From: Candidatus Zhuqueibacterota bacterium
GTDB taxonomy: Bacteria > BS750m-G25
Direction of reading: 5' to 3'
DNA length: 64,000 bases
Assembly: GCA_016783505.1 (NCBI GenBank)
Contig: JADHWK010000003.1
Coordinates: forward strand, 26,227 to 90,226
A model generated the notes under the pieces. It searched no databases. It was not told the DNA's origin and worked only from the letters and a program-made list of their open reading frames with translations. This document shows, in pieces, positions 31,471 to 40,736 of this stretch (positions are counted from its first letter, which is position 1; each line of letters begins with the position of its first letter). The translations under genes were made by a program, and so were the position numbers.

Positions 31471-34050
31471 CTAAACCCCATCCATGGGGTCGAGCAGTTG
31501 TCCCCCCTTTAGAATTAAGAACTTTGTTCTGGTGATGGAAAAATTTAAAAAAGTATCGGGGTCCAGATCGGGAAACAGCCCGGCCAGCACCCCTTCCACC
31601 CTCGCTGACCGACCATCAACCGATACCATTTTCAATCCCAGGGTGTGATCCTTCAGGTTAATGGTGATATCCCGGACAAAAGGTCGAACATCATTGAATT
31701 GATCTTGGGCCTTCCTCCATTTGGGAACCCAAACCTGGGTCTTACCCAAAAACGTATTTATACGTTTGGGACACTCCCCTTCTTTTACCCCCCCATCAAG
31801 ACCGGAAAGTATCACCCCATACTCCGCATAATTTAAGGTCTGGGATAAGGAGGGGGTCTTAAGATCAATGGGTTCTAAGTCCAAGACCTTTAAGCCCTCA
31901 GGCAGGATCAAATTAAGGCAAGCTATGATATCTACTGAGGTTGCCTCCTTCAGCAGAACGTCCAAATATTCGTTATCCGAGGTGTATCCCAATGGCAAAG
32001 GGGGCCCGAACGAGAGCCGGGGACGGGGGTGAAATCCCCGGGAAGTGGCTACCGGAATGCGGGCCCTTCGCAGCGCCCTTTCTATGATGCGCACCATATC
32101 CAAATGGGGGATGAATCGCATCAACCCCTTTTTATGAAACTTAATCCTAATCTTCTGTGGAGCCCTAACTTTCCTGTCTTCTGCCAAGGGGATCTGCCCT
32201 CGGGGCCGTTCCCAGTCTTTCTTCCCCTGGATGACCCTTTTCCCGGCCCCCTCCATCAGTCCACAACAGTGGCACCCCAAGCGACAGTCTTCGGTTACCC
32301 GGCCTTCCCGGGCCCTCATCCTCTCCTGCCATAGAAAGTCCCTGGTCACCCCTTTTACGATATGCTCCCAGGGGAGTGTTTCTTTCTCCCCAATCTCCCT
32401 GGTATAGGTAATTGAATCAACGCCGGATCGGTTGAACGCCCCCTGCCACCGATCAAATTTAAACTGATCGCTCCAGGCCTCCAATCGGGCCCCTTGTTGC
32501 CACACCAAATAGATCACCTTGGATAGCTTTCGGTCCCCCCGGGCCAGCACCGCCTCAATGAAGGAAAGCTCCGGGCTCCGCCATTTGAGCTTAATCTTCC
32601 TCGACCTGATTTTTTCTTTTAGATAATTTATCTTTTCCCGAAGTTTAGCCATCGAATCCTGTCTTTCCCAGCCAAAGGGGGTGTTGGGTTTGGGGACAAA
32701 GGGGGAAATGGACAGGTGAACCTTATCACCACCAAAGTTCCGACCCAGCCGGGTCACCTTAACCAACAACCCCACGATAGCATTCAGGTCATCCTGGGTT
32801 TCCTCTGGAAGTCCGATCATGAAATAGAGCTTCACCCCATTCCAGCCGTGCTGGAAGGCCAGTGTCACCGCCGATAACAGCTCTTCTTCGGTATTGTTTT
32901 TATTTATGGAGTCCCGCATCCGCTGGCTGCCCGCCTCGGGGGCGAAGGTGAGGCCGGATTTCTTCCCCCCGGTGGCCAGGCCCGCCATTTCTTCGGTAAA
33001 GGTATCCGGCCTAAGGGAAGGGAAAGACAGGGTCACATTTTTACCCTTAAGAGTTTCCGCCAATCCCGGGAGCAAACGGCCCAAGTCGCTGTAATCCGAA
33101 GTGGATAGTGAGACTAAGGAAACCTCTTCATACCCCGTATTTTCGATAGTAGCTATGGTCTGTCTGATCAGATCCTCCACCGACCGTTCCCTTAAGGGGC
33201 GATAGAGAAAACCGGCGTTGCAGAAGCGGCAGCCCCGGGTGCAGCCCCGCATGATCTCCAGTGATAACCGGTCGTGAACGGCCCCGATCAGGGGAACGAC
33301 AGGTCTGTCAGGATAATTTTCAGCCTTCAAGGGTTCGGCTCTGCGGGCCTGAATTAGGCCCAGACGGGGGCGCAGAGGTTTAATCCCCACAGATTTCCCC
33401 TCACTCCCATACTTTGGCCGGTAAAATTTGGGCACGTAAACCCCTGGAATTTGGGACAGAGCCAGCAGGGTGCCTTCACGGTCCCGCTTTTTAGATTTTA
33501 CCCCCTTCAAAACTTGAACGATCTCCAGAACGGCGCTTTCCCCCTCCCCGATCAGAAATCCGTCGAAAAAATCGGCCATCGGCTCCGGGTTATAGGCGCA
33601 GGGTCCCCCACCGATGACCATTGGGTCATCTTCCCCCCGATCTTTGGCCCATACGGGAATATCCCCCAGGTCCAGCATGTTCAGGATGTCGGGATAATGC
33701 AATTCATATTGCAGGGTAAAGCCGATGAGATCAAATCTCTTCAAAGGGGTCTTCGTTTCTAAACTAAACAAGGGGATTTTCCTTTTTCGGAGCTTCTCCT
33801 CCATATCGGCCCATGGGGCGTAGACCCGTTCGCAGGCGAGGTCTTTTTCCTTGTTCAAAATGTGATAGAGAATTTGAAATCCCAGATATGACATCCCGAT
33901 CTCATACACATCGGGAAAGGCTAGTGCTATCCTGAGGGTCACCCTGCGGGGGTCCTTGATGATGACGTTCATCTCGTTTCCGATGTAACGCCCTGGCTTC
34001 TGCACCCGGGGCAGGATCTCCCTTTCAACGATATCCCATAATTCAGACAT
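31471..34050 (-). CDS. TIGR03960 B12-binding radical SAM protein fused to TIGR03936 domain
   Basis: The 859-residue protein joins two families usually encoded side by side. The N-terminal part is a B12-binding/radical SAM enzyme (TIGR03960) with the [4Fe-4S] motif CTRGCRFC at 270-277. The C-terminal part is the TIGR03936/DUF2344 domain (KIRIKFHKKGLMRFIPHLDMVRI). The family is conserved next to ribonuclease G and L21/L27 in many bacteria, suggesting a role in RNA or ribosome modification, but its reaction is unknown. A TTGATT-17-TATCTT promoter precedes it. Family Y repeats lie on both sides. Confidence 0.93.
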   Translation of the reverse strand: MSELWDIVEREILPRVQKPGRYIGNEMNVIIKDPRRVTLRIALAFPDVYEIGMSYLGFQILYHILNKEKDLACERVYAPWADMEEKLRKRKIPLFSLETKTPLKRFDLIGFTLQYELHYPDILNMLDLGDIPVWAKDRGEDDPMVIGGGPCAYNPEPMADFFDGFLIGEGESAVLEIVQVLKGVKSKKRDREGTLLALSQIPGVYVPKFYRPKYGSEGKSVGIKPLRPRLGLIQARRAEPLKAENYPDRPVVPLIGAVHDRLSLEIMRGCTRGCRFCNAGFLYRPLRERSVEDLIRQTIATIENTGYEEVSLVSLSTSDYSDLGRLLPGLAETLKGKNVTLSFPSLRPDTFTEEMAGLATGGKKSGLTFAPEAGSQRMRDSINKNNTEEELLSAVTLAFQHGWNGVKLYFMIGLPEETQDDLNAIVGLLVKVTRLGRNFGGDKVHLSISPFVPKPNTPFGWERQDSMAKLREKINYLKEKIRSRKIKLKWRSPELSFIEAVLARGDRKLSKVIYLVWQQGARLEAWSDQFKFDRWQGAFNRSGVDSITYTREIGEKETLPWEHIVKGVTRDFLWQERMRAREGRVTEDCRLGCHCCGLMEGAGKRVIQGKKDWERPRGQIPLAEDRKVRAPQKIRIKFHKKGLMRFIPHLDMVRIIERALRRARIPVATSRGFHPRPRLSFGPPLPLGYTSDNEYLDVLLKEATSVDIIACLNLILPEGLKVLDLEPIDLKTPSLSQTLNYAEYGVILSGLDGGVKEGECPKRINTFLGKTQVWVPKWRKAQDQFNDVRPFVRDITINLKDHTLGLKMVSVDGRSARVEGVLAGLFPDLDPDTFLNFSITRTKFLILKGGQLLDPMDGV

Positions 34051-34091
34051 TTATCAACGATAACGTTAGTGTTAATTTTAACACTTATGTA

Positions 34092-34120
34092 AAGATAACA
34101 AAATTTTGAAAAATAATCAA
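34092..34120 (-). promoter_or_regulatory. Promoter of the radical SAM gene
   Basis: TTGATT (34120-34115), 17 bp, TATCTT (34097-34092) on minus, 42 bases upstream of the start. Confidence 0.7.
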
Positions 34121-34150
34121 CAAAAAAGGGGCGGATAATTTATCCAGCCC
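34121..34150 (-). terminator. Intrinsic terminator after family Y copy 2
   Basis: GGGCTGGATA and TATCCGCCC pair with one bulge, followed on minus by CTTTTTTG. It ends the unit containing the 34414-34962 gene and lies directly before the radical SAM promoter. Confidence 0.75.
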
Positions 34151-34152
34151 TT

Positions 34153-34398
34153 AATGCTCGTCGGAGTAGTCGTCTTCCCCGACAAAAACGCTTCAATAGA
34201 TTCCGATGGATCTTGGAGGGCATCCCGAACCTTCGAGATGCATGCAATCGGGTTTTGGAATGCAACCCAGAGGAGATTCTTCCCCCGAATACTCGGGGTC
34301 AGAATTGCAGTGCCAGAGGGTCAGAATAATACTTCCCGTTGGGTGGTTTCGGAGTGTAAGAGCCTGCTTTTGCCAGTATAAATTCCAAGTGGTGATTC
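34153..34398 (-). repeat. Long dispersed repeat, family Y, copy 2
   Basis: It aligns with 30914-31212 in the same orientation, but is shorter and more diverged. It sits between the stop codon of the 34414 gene and its terminator, i.e. in a 3' untranslated region. Confidence 0.75.
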
Positions 34399-34413
34399 AA
34401 CGACGGGGTTAGC

Positions 34414-34962
34414 TCAGCCCAGATATTTAAGTATAGTCTGATATTTTTTTTGTAAATCGTTTTTGGGATTAATCCTGACGATAAAATTGAAGAATAAGCC
34501 GCAATGTTTTTTCTCAAGGCTGGCCCGAAGCTTGGCCCCGCTGAACCCGCAGAGAAAGGAATTTTCCCAGTTGAAATCGGGATGACAGTCAACGGCCAGG
34601 TCACACCCAACCGCACGCAAGCGGCGTCGAAGGATCCTTTTCGGGAAAAAAAAGAAACCAAAATCTCCCCGATCTGCCAGGAAGAAATCCCCCCAGAAAA
34701 GATTCTCTTGGCGAAGCCGAAAACCATTGGCCCCATGAATGATGAATTTCGCCCCGGCGAATTTTTCTTTTAGCTGATAAAGAAATCCCTCCCCAATTTG
34801 AAAGAGCTGGGGATCCTTCGGCAAACAGATTAAGATCTTCTTTACGTTTAAAAGTACTTCCCGGGGATTATAAGGATCGCTTTTAACTTTCCACTTAAAG
34901 TAAATCCTGGCCCAGCGCAGGCCCAGCTTCTTCCGCAAACCCTCTAGCATCAATAAAACCAC
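34414..34962 (-). CDS. Glycosyltransferase family 9-like N-terminal domain protein
   Basis: The 182-residue protein resembles the N-terminal Rossmann half of GT9 heptosyltransferase-like proteins: KILICLPKDPQLFQIGEGFLYQLKEKF, DLAVDCHPDFNWENSFLCGFSGAKLRASLE. The C-terminal nucleotide-sugar-binding half is missing, so it is unlikely to be a complete transferase; the family assignment is moderate. A possible start is at M5. It follows the CorC/HlyC gene by 8 bases on the same strand and is likely its operon partner, with the repeat Y and terminator downstream. Confidence 0.55.
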   Translation of the reverse strand: MVLLMLEGLRKKLGLRWARIYFKWKVKSDPYNPREVLLNVKKILICLPKDPQLFQIGEGFLYQLKEKFAGAKFIIHGANGFRLRQENLFWGDFFLADRGDFGFFFFPKRILRRRLRAVGCDLAVDCHPDFNWENSFLCGFSGAKLRASLEKKHCGLFFNFIVRINPKNDLQKKYQTILKYLG

Positions 34963-34969
34963 CCAGTGA

Positions 34970-36271
34970 TTAATCTTCCATCCCTCTGTTCGATTCTTTG
35001 CCCTGTTTCTTGTGGACGATGCGCACCTTCTCGATGCGGCGCCCGGAGACCTTTTCGACTAAAAACCCTAAATCCCCGTGCTCAATTGAGGTCCCCTCTT
35101 CGGGCACCGAACCCGTCAAACTGCAGATAAACCCCCCCAAGCTTTCGTAGTCTCCACTTTCTGGAATGTTAAAATCAAGTTCCTCGTTCAACTCGTGAAC
35201 GCTCACTTTAGCATCGGCGAGGACCGTATGTTCGTCAATCCGTCTGAAAGGGGGCAGTTCCTGATCATATTCGTCCTGGATCTCCCCTACGATCTCCTCA
35301 ATGATGTCCTCGAGGGTTACCAGACCCAACGTCCCCCCGTATTCGTCCACCACCACGGCCATATGGATCTTCCTCTGCTGAAACTCACGCAGAAGCTCAT
35401 CTATCTTTTTGCTCTCCGGAATGAAATAGGCTTCCCTCAATAATGCCCGCAAGTTGAATTTGTCCCCGCTGTCCCCCAGATAAGGGAGAAGATCCTTGGC
35501 GTAGATTAATCCCTTAATGTTATCAATCTTCCCTTCGTAAACAGGAATTCGGGAATGTCCCTCCTGACGAAAGATCTCCAGCAGCTCCTGCAGTTTAATG
35601 TTTACATTCACACACACCATATCCATCCGGGGAACCATAATCTCCCTGACCATGGTTTCACCGAATTCAAAGATGGAATGAATCATCTCCCTTTCATCTT
35701 CTTCAAGCACTCCTTCCGCCTCGCCAAGCTCCACCAATGACCTTAGCTCCTCCTCGCTCAGAACCCCACCCCGGTGTCTGGAAACGACCCCTTTTGAGAC
35801 AAGCTGGGCCAGCCCGGTGAGGATAATAGAAATGGGGAACAGGAGAACATGCATCACCCGCAAAGGATAAACAACCCTCCGGGAAAACCCCTGGGGATTT
35901 TTGATGGCTACGGTTTTGGGGGTAATCTCCGATAGGATGAGGATGATAAATGTCACCACTACCACCTCAAAAAATATGGCCCAGCCCCTGGAAAAATGAT
36001 AACGGTGACTTAGGTCAGCCGCCATCAACGCCGCCAGGGAAGCAATAGCGATGTTAACAATGGTATTCCCGGTAAGGATGGTAATAAGGAGCCGACGGGG
36101 TTTCCCTAAAAGCTTCAGGATTAGACTAGAGCTCCGTTTCTTTTCCTCCTTCATCCCCTGGAGGAGGGGCTCAGACAGGGAAAAAAGCGCTGTCTCTGAT
36201 CCTGAAAAGAAAGCGGAAAGAACGAGTAGAAGAATCAAAAGGGCAAATTCAGTCCATAGATTAATTTCCAA
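34970..36271 (-). CDS. CorC/HlyC (CNNM-type) hemolysin-family membrane protein
   Basis: The 433-residue protein has an N-terminal DUF21/CNNM transmembrane domain (four helices, including ALLILLLVLSAFFSGSETALFS and ITILTGNTIVNIAIASLAAL), then a CBS-pair (residues about 205-330, EIMVPRMDMVCVN) and a C-terminal CorC/HlyC domain (LGGFICSLTGSVPEEGTSI). Relatives are implicated in Mg2+/Co2+ efflux or sensing; a hemolysin role is historical. The start is a TTG at 36271 with TGGAGG upstream. It lies directly downstream of ybeY, a common arrangement. Confidence 0.93.
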   Translation of the reverse strand: MEINLWTEFALLILLLVLSAFFSGSETALFSLSEPLLQGMKEEKKRSSSLILKLLGKPRRLLITILTGNTIVNIAIASLAALMAADLSHRYHFSRGWAIFFEVVVVTFIILILSEITPKTVAIKNPQGFSRRVVYPLRVMHVLLFPISIILTGLAQLVSKGVVSRHRGGVLSEEELRSLVELGEAEGVLEEDEREMIHSIFEFGETMVREIMVPRMDMVCVNVNIKLQELLEIFRQEGHSRIPVYEGKIDNIKGLIYAKDLLPYLGDSGDKFNLRALLREAYFIPESKKIDELLREFQQRKIHMAVVVDEYGGTLGLVTLEDIIEEIVGEIQDEYDQELPPFRRIDEHTVLADAKVSVHELNEELDFNIPESGDYESLGGFICSLTGSVPEEGTSIEHGDLGFLVEKVSGRRIEKVRIVHKKQGKESNRGMED

Positions 36272-36294
36272 TTAGAACCTACCTCCATTTATAC

Positions 36295-36744
36295 CTACAT
36301 ACATTTTCTATCCCCCATTTTCTTCCTTAAACCTAGATAATAATCCTCCCGTCCGGTCATTGTTAAACGGCCGCGGCTGGTGCGGTCCGAATACCCTGAA
36401 AGATGCAGGAGGCCGTGAACGGCCAGTCTTAAAATCTCATCCTTCAGGGAGACCCCATACTGGGCAGCTTGTTTCTTGGCCTGTTCCACCGATATGTAGA
36501 TCTCCCCTGAAATTTTTTCATCATCGGGTTCGGTCAAATCAAAAGCCAGTACATCGGTGGTGTTTTCCCGTTTCAGAAAATCCCGATTTAGTCGGACTAT
36601 GGTGGGGTCATCGGTTAATATTACCGTTAGCTCTCCAAACTTTTTGCCCTCAAGTTGTATAACTTTCCGGATCAAGTCTCTAAAGGAAGTTTTTGCAGCC
36701 CCTGGAGGAAAAACGGGATAGGTTGTCTCAATCCTTAGGTTCAC
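36295..36744 (-). CDS. ybeY: Endoribonuclease YbeY (rRNA maturation factor)
   Basis: The 149-residue metalloprotein helps 16S rRNA 3' end maturation and ribosome quality control. The metal site reads H110-G-L-L-H114-L-S-G-Y-S-D120. The first two His ligands are present, while the third, normally His (HGxLHxxGYDH), is Asp, as in the Bacteroidota form known to me (GYKD). The N-terminal part contains LNRDFLKRENTTDVLAFDL, the substrate-pocket signature. It is part of the chain 7TM-HD, YbeY, CorC, a known conserved neighbourhood with PhoH. Confidence 0.93.
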   Translation of the reverse strand: MNLRIETTYPVFPPGAAKTSFRDLIRKVIQLEGKKFGELTVILTDDPTIVRLNRDFLKRENTTDVLAFDLTEPDDEKISGEIYISVEQAKKQAAQYGVSLKDEILRLAVHGLLHLSGYSDRTSRGRLTMTGREDYYLGLRKKMGDRKCM

Positions 36745-36904
36745 CTTCAGCCGCTAAGTTTTAATGTAACAGTTCACCTATTCCTTTCTAATCTTTTAGC
36801 GACAAGATTCACAAAATTTAAAGTAAATCAGAATATCAGTAAATCAGTAGGGAGGGAATCAGATTACCAGAGTATCAGGTTTTATCCTGTCCCAAGATCG
36901 TTCC

Positions 36905-36968
36905 GAATGTTCTAATCTACTGATATTCGTCCCACTGATATCCTAATTGCCTGATATACTCGTCCCGA
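36905..36968. repeat. CTGATATTC/CTGATATCC dispersed repeat, copy 2
   Basis: CTGATATTCGTCCCACTGATATCC and CTAATTGCCTGATATACTCG closely match 3890-3950. A degraded ATCAGTAAATCAG part precedes it at 36828-36847. Confidence 0.6.
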
Positions 36969-37021
36969 AACATCTGGATGTTTACAATTCCTCAAGCATA
37001 GAAGTTTATGTGGATGAACTG

Positions 37022-39394
37022 TTACGTTTTAATTTTAGCCGGTTTCGACCTGACCTTCTTGACACCCCCCACCTCTTCAGCCTTGGGGTATTCGACGCGG
37101 CCGTGATAGATCCCCGTCAAAATGCGGACAAAGCTCTGTTTAATAAGATCCAGATCCTTCAGGGTTAGCCAACATTCGTCGAGCTGCCCATCTTCAAATC
37201 TATCCTTTACGATGTCATTCACTACCCCCTTAATTCGGCTGGGTGTAGGGGTCTGAAGTGACCGGGCAGCCGCCTCGATCCCGTCGGCCAGCATGACGAT
37301 GCCCGCCTCCTTGGATTGGGGTTTGGGTCCCGGATACCGGAAATTCTCCAGGTTCAGTTTGGCCCGGGGGGTGCTCTGCAACGCTTTTTGATAAAAATAG
37401 GTCATGATGGAGGTGCCATGATGCTGCTCGATAAAGGCCGTTAGGGCCTTGGGCAACCGGTTCTCCTCCGCCAGCTTAAGCCCATCCTTGATATGGGCGG
37501 CTAAGATCAGGCAGCTCATGCTGGGCTGCAGTTTATCGTGTTTGTTCTCCCCACCGGTCTGATTTTCAATAAAATATTCAGGCTTTTCCATTTTGCCGAT
37601 GTCATGGTAGTATGACCCCACCCGGGCCAGCAGGGAATTGGCCTGGCATGCCTCGGCCGCCGCCTCGGATAAATTTCCGATCAGGATAGAATGATTATAT
37701 GTCCCCGGGGTCTCGGTGGCCAACTGGCGCAGCAGGGGCCGGTTCAGATCTGAAAGCTCCAGCAGGCGCACATCGGAGGTAACATCAAACAGGTTTTCAA
37801 AAACAAAGAGGAACATATAAGTCAACAGGGGTGAGAATACTGAATTGGCAGTCCCGTAGAAAAAATCGGTAAATATCTCCGATGAGAATGAATATCTCAA
37901 AAACCGGACGGCAGTGATGGCCACTATGTAGGCGGCGATCAGATAAAGGGAAGCCATCAACAGTTGGCTCCTCCGCCTCACCCTACGGACGGCAAACAGG
38001 GCCACCGTTCCCACCAGAAAGCAGATGACCGACACCCCGAATTCTCCCCCCATGATTGCCCCCACCAAAAGGCTGATGACGATGACCCCGATGAAACCAA
38101 GCCCCCAGTCGAACAGAATGGTCAACAGCATGGCCCCCAGGGCGACGGGAATTAAATAGCTGGAAAATTGAAATTTTTCTATCACCAAGGAGGTGATTAA
38201 AATTTGGCCCAACAGGATCAGGGCAATCAAAAGGAGCAGCCGGTTATCCTGAAAAATCTGGGGGCGAAAGGTGCGAAGAAAAAGGGCAAATATCAGGATG
38301 ATAAAACCGACGAAGAGGGCCTTTCCAAAATGAGGCAAAAATAACATCCACCCCTGCCTTTCCCCGGCGATTTCCGCCCTCTTTATCCGTAAGGACTCGA
38401 TCTTCCGCAAGTGATCCGGTTTGGCTATCTCATTACTGTCAATGATACGCTCATTTTTTAACACGATCCCCTTTGCCAGGGGGACCTTCTCCACCGCTCG
38501 CTTCTCTCTTTTTTGGGTTTCTTTGGGGTCGAAAAAGATATTAGGCTTCACGAACTGAACAACCATAAAGAGCCCATATCGCACACTGTCGTTTGCGGCC
38601 GATCCGGACGATGAAAATTCTCCCTGCAACAGCATCCGGGCTTTGTTTTCCGCCTCCTTCTCCGTAAGGACCCCGGCGAGTTTGCGAATGATATCTATAC
38701 CCTTTCGCCGCGCCACAATTTCACTGTTAGGGGCGTTGAAGCTATTCTTATCCCGATCAATAACCCCGGTCCGGAATATGTCGGATATGATCTTCAGAAG
38801 GGTATTTTTGAACAGCCCAGTGACTCCGGAGGATGATCTCTCCAGGCTTAGGCGCTGAAAAAAGGCCCATCCTTCAGGGGGGAAATCTAACCTATACTTT
38901 ATCACCAGATCTGACTTCAATGAATCCACCTTTAAAGAATCGGCCACCAACCGTTGCTGAGGGATCTTCCTCGCCATCCTTCGATTTAGGCTGGCCTCAA
39001 TCAGATATTTTTTCTCCTCAAGGACAACTTTCTCTATATTACTAAAGAAATTCTCTAATTGTTTTAATTGACGGGGACGGATGTCCATATCCCAGTTAAA
39101 CACCGGATGGACCTTTTCCCGGGCTTCCTGTCGATCCTTCTCTAACTCCTCATCGCTTTTTAATATCTCAAAATCAAAGGGGGCGATGATCTCTTTAGGA
39201 GCCACGCTACCCAATTTGAGGTCTGCGAATTGAAAAGACTTGCCCCGGGGGAAAAGCAGAACCAGAAAGAGAGCTAACCCCACTCCGATTGCCCCCTTCG
39301 ATAACCACTCCCACCGGTGCACCCTACGCTGTTTTTCTTCCTCACCCCTTTTGGTGAAAATTGAACGAATAAAATTCATTAACCCTGAACCCAT
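37022..39394 (-). CDS. 7TM-HD domain cyclic-di-AMP phosphodiesterase-like protein (PgpH/YqfF)
   Basis: The 790-residue protein has a cytoplasmic N-terminus, one TM (about residues 35-50), a large 7TMR-HDED extracytoplasmic domain (to about residue 370), seven TM helices (about 370-560, e.g. LLLLIALILLGQILITSLVI) and a cytoplasmic HD domain with HDIGKMEKPEYF, HIKDGLKLAEE and EQHHGTS. PgpH-type proteins hydrolyse c-di-AMP. A second ATG six codons in (MNFIRSIF) is an alternative start. It lies between PhoH and YbeY, the classical order in many bacteria. Confidence 0.94.
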   Translation of the reverse strand: MGSGLMNFIRSIFTKRGEEEKQRRVHRWEWLSKGAIGVGLALFLVLLFPRGKSFQFADLKLGSVAPKEIIAPFDFEILKSDEELEKDRQEAREKVHPVFNWDMDIRPRQLKQLENFFSNIEKVVLEEKKYLIEASLNRRMARKIPQQRLVADSLKVDSLKSDLVIKYRLDFPPEGWAFFQRLSLERSSSGVTGLFKNTLLKIISDIFRTGVIDRDKNSFNAPNSEIVARRKGIDIIRKLAGVLTEKEAENKARMLLQGEFSSSGSAANDSVRYGLFMVVQFVKPNIFFDPKETQKREKRAVEKVPLAKGIVLKNERIIDSNEIAKPDHLRKIESLRIKRAEIAGERQGWMLFLPHFGKALFVGFIILIFALFLRTFRPQIFQDNRLLLLIALILLGQILITSLVIEKFQFSSYLIPVALGAMLLTILFDWGLGFIGVIVISLLVGAIMGGEFGVSVICFLVGTVALFAVRRVRRRSQLLMASLYLIAAYIVAITAVRFLRYSFSSEIFTDFFYGTANSVFSPLLTYMFLFVFENLFDVTSDVRLLELSDLNRPLLRQLATETPGTYNHSILIGNLSEAAAEACQANSLLARVGSYYHDIGKMEKPEYFIENQTGGENKHDKLQPSMSCLILAAHIKDGLKLAEENRLPKALTAFIEQHHGTSIMTYFYQKALQSTPRAKLNLENFRYPGPKPQSKEAGIVMLADGIEAAARSLQTPTPSRIKGVVNDIVKDRFEDGQLDECWLTLKDLDLIKQSFVRILTGIYHGRVEYPKAEEVGGVKKVRSKPAKIKT

Positions 39395-39416
39395 GTTTTA
39401 CACATTTTACCCTTTG

Positions 39417-40382
39417 CTATTTTTCGGACGGTTCATCCCCCAATTTTTCGAACGTTTCATAGGCAGCGATAATGTCTTTGACCAGACGATGCCTGACCAC
39501 ATCCTGACGACTGAAATAGATAAATTGCACCCCGTCTATGCCGGCCAGGATATGCTGAATGATGACCAACCCCGATTGGGATTTATCGGGAAGATCAATC
39601 TGGGTGATGTCCCCGGTGACGATAGCCCTGGAATCTATTCCCAATCGGGTCAAGAACATCTTCATCTGATCGGGGGATGTGTTCTGGGCCTCATCTAAGA
39701 TGACGAAGGCGTTGTTTAGGGTCCTCCCCCTCATATAAGCTAAGGGAACCACCTCAATGATCTTCTGGCCTAACAGCCGGCGCAACCTTTCTGGGGGAAT
39801 CATATCAAACAGGGCATCATACAATGGACGCAGATAGGGGTCAACTTTTTCTTTAAAATCCCCAGGCAGAAACCCCAGGCTTTCCCCCGCTTCAACAGCA
39901 GGCCGGGCCAGGACGATCCTTTCCACCCCACCCTGTTCCAACTCGGTCACAGCAAAGGCCACAGCAAGATACGTTTTGCCCGTCCCCGCAGGCCCAATAG
40001 CAAAGACGAGGTCGTTTTCCTTAACGAGCTTAAAATAGTCCAGCTGATTTTTACTTCTGGGTCGAATGACCACCTTAGGGGTCATCAACTCGAGGTTGGA
40101 CTTGCCCGCCTTCCGCCCGGGCCTTTCCGGTGATATGTGGCTCAGTCGGATGATGGTCTGCACATCGTTTGAATCAAGTCTTTTGTTTTCTTTAAGGTGG
40201 GCTATACACTCGGATAACACCCATTTAGCCCCCTTTTGATCCCCCCCGATGATGATCAAGCGGCCATCCCGGAGAACAATCCGGGAACTAAAGGCCTCTT
40301 CAATAAGCCTCAGATGAGCATCGTTATGACCCAAAAGGGGGAAAGGGTCCACCCCTTCGATAACTATCTCTAATGGTCTCAA
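39417..40382 (-). CDS. phoH: PhoH family ATPase
   Basis: The 321-residue protein is a PhoH-like RNA-binding ATPase: Walker A GPAGTGKTYLA at 130-140, Walker B FVILDEAQNTSPDQMK, and VTGDITQIDLP of the C-terminal region. The N-terminal KH-like extension (residues 1-95) is typical of PhoH1-type. The reading begins with TTG (MRPLEIV). It is cotranscribed with the 7TM-HD gene and ybeY, a known gene string for ribosome and RNA quality control. Confidence 0.94.
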   Translation of the reverse strand: MRPLEIVIEGVDPFPLLGHNDAHLRLIEEAFSSRIVLRDGRLIIIGGDQKGAKWVLSECIAHLKENKRLDSNDVQTIIRLSHISPERPGRKAGKSNLELMTPKVVIRPRSKNQLDYFKLVKENDLVFAIGPAGTGKTYLAVAFAVTELEQGGVERIVLARPAVEAGESLGFLPGDFKEKVDPYLRPLYDALFDMIPPERLRRLLGQKIIEVVPLAYMRGRTLNNAFVILDEAQNTSPDQMKMFLTRLGIDSRAIVTGDITQIDLPDKSQSGLVIIQHILAGIDGVQFIYFSRQDVVRHRLVKDIIAAYETFEKLGDEPSEK

Positions 40383-40736
40383 AACCTGAACCTATCCTAA
40401 GATCGTTCCGATCAGATTGAATAAAAAAAGCCCTTAGATTATTCCCAGCGGGAAAACTAAGAGCCGACCATCTTCCTCTTAAATACTTTATCTACAACCC
40501 CCCACGTACAAGACCTATTAAATTTGATAACGTTGGTCATCAGTGGTCGGACCGCTAAACGATCCTTTAAGGTGAAAAAGTGAGAGAGTAACGTTCCAAA
40601 TTACTCAAAACGAACCAGCGATTCGATCCACTGCATGACATTGTTAGCCAGGTATATGCACGTCCGGTGGTGTAGTCAGGGCGGGGGAGAACCCTACCCT
40701 GTCCAGACGATTAGCCCATATATTTTAATGATATTG
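40383..40736. other. Intergenic region with a terminator and an unexplained GC-rich tract
   Basis: A terminator-like hairpin (40427-40465: AAAAAAAGCCCTTAG and CTAAGAGCC arms, T-run on minus) ends the lipoprotein-side transcription. The stretch 40590-40720 (ATTCGATCCACTGCATGAC, CACGTCCGGTGGTGTAGTCA) has higher GC than its surroundings and no ORF. It looks like a fragment of a mobile element, which I cannot identify. Confidence 0.5.

Noticed and set aside
40590..40720. Integron attC site or group II intron end
   Set aside because: GGCTAACAATG...CGTTAC resembles an attC at first sight, but the core-site consensus (RYYYAAC/GTTRRRY) is not met and no stem could be traced.
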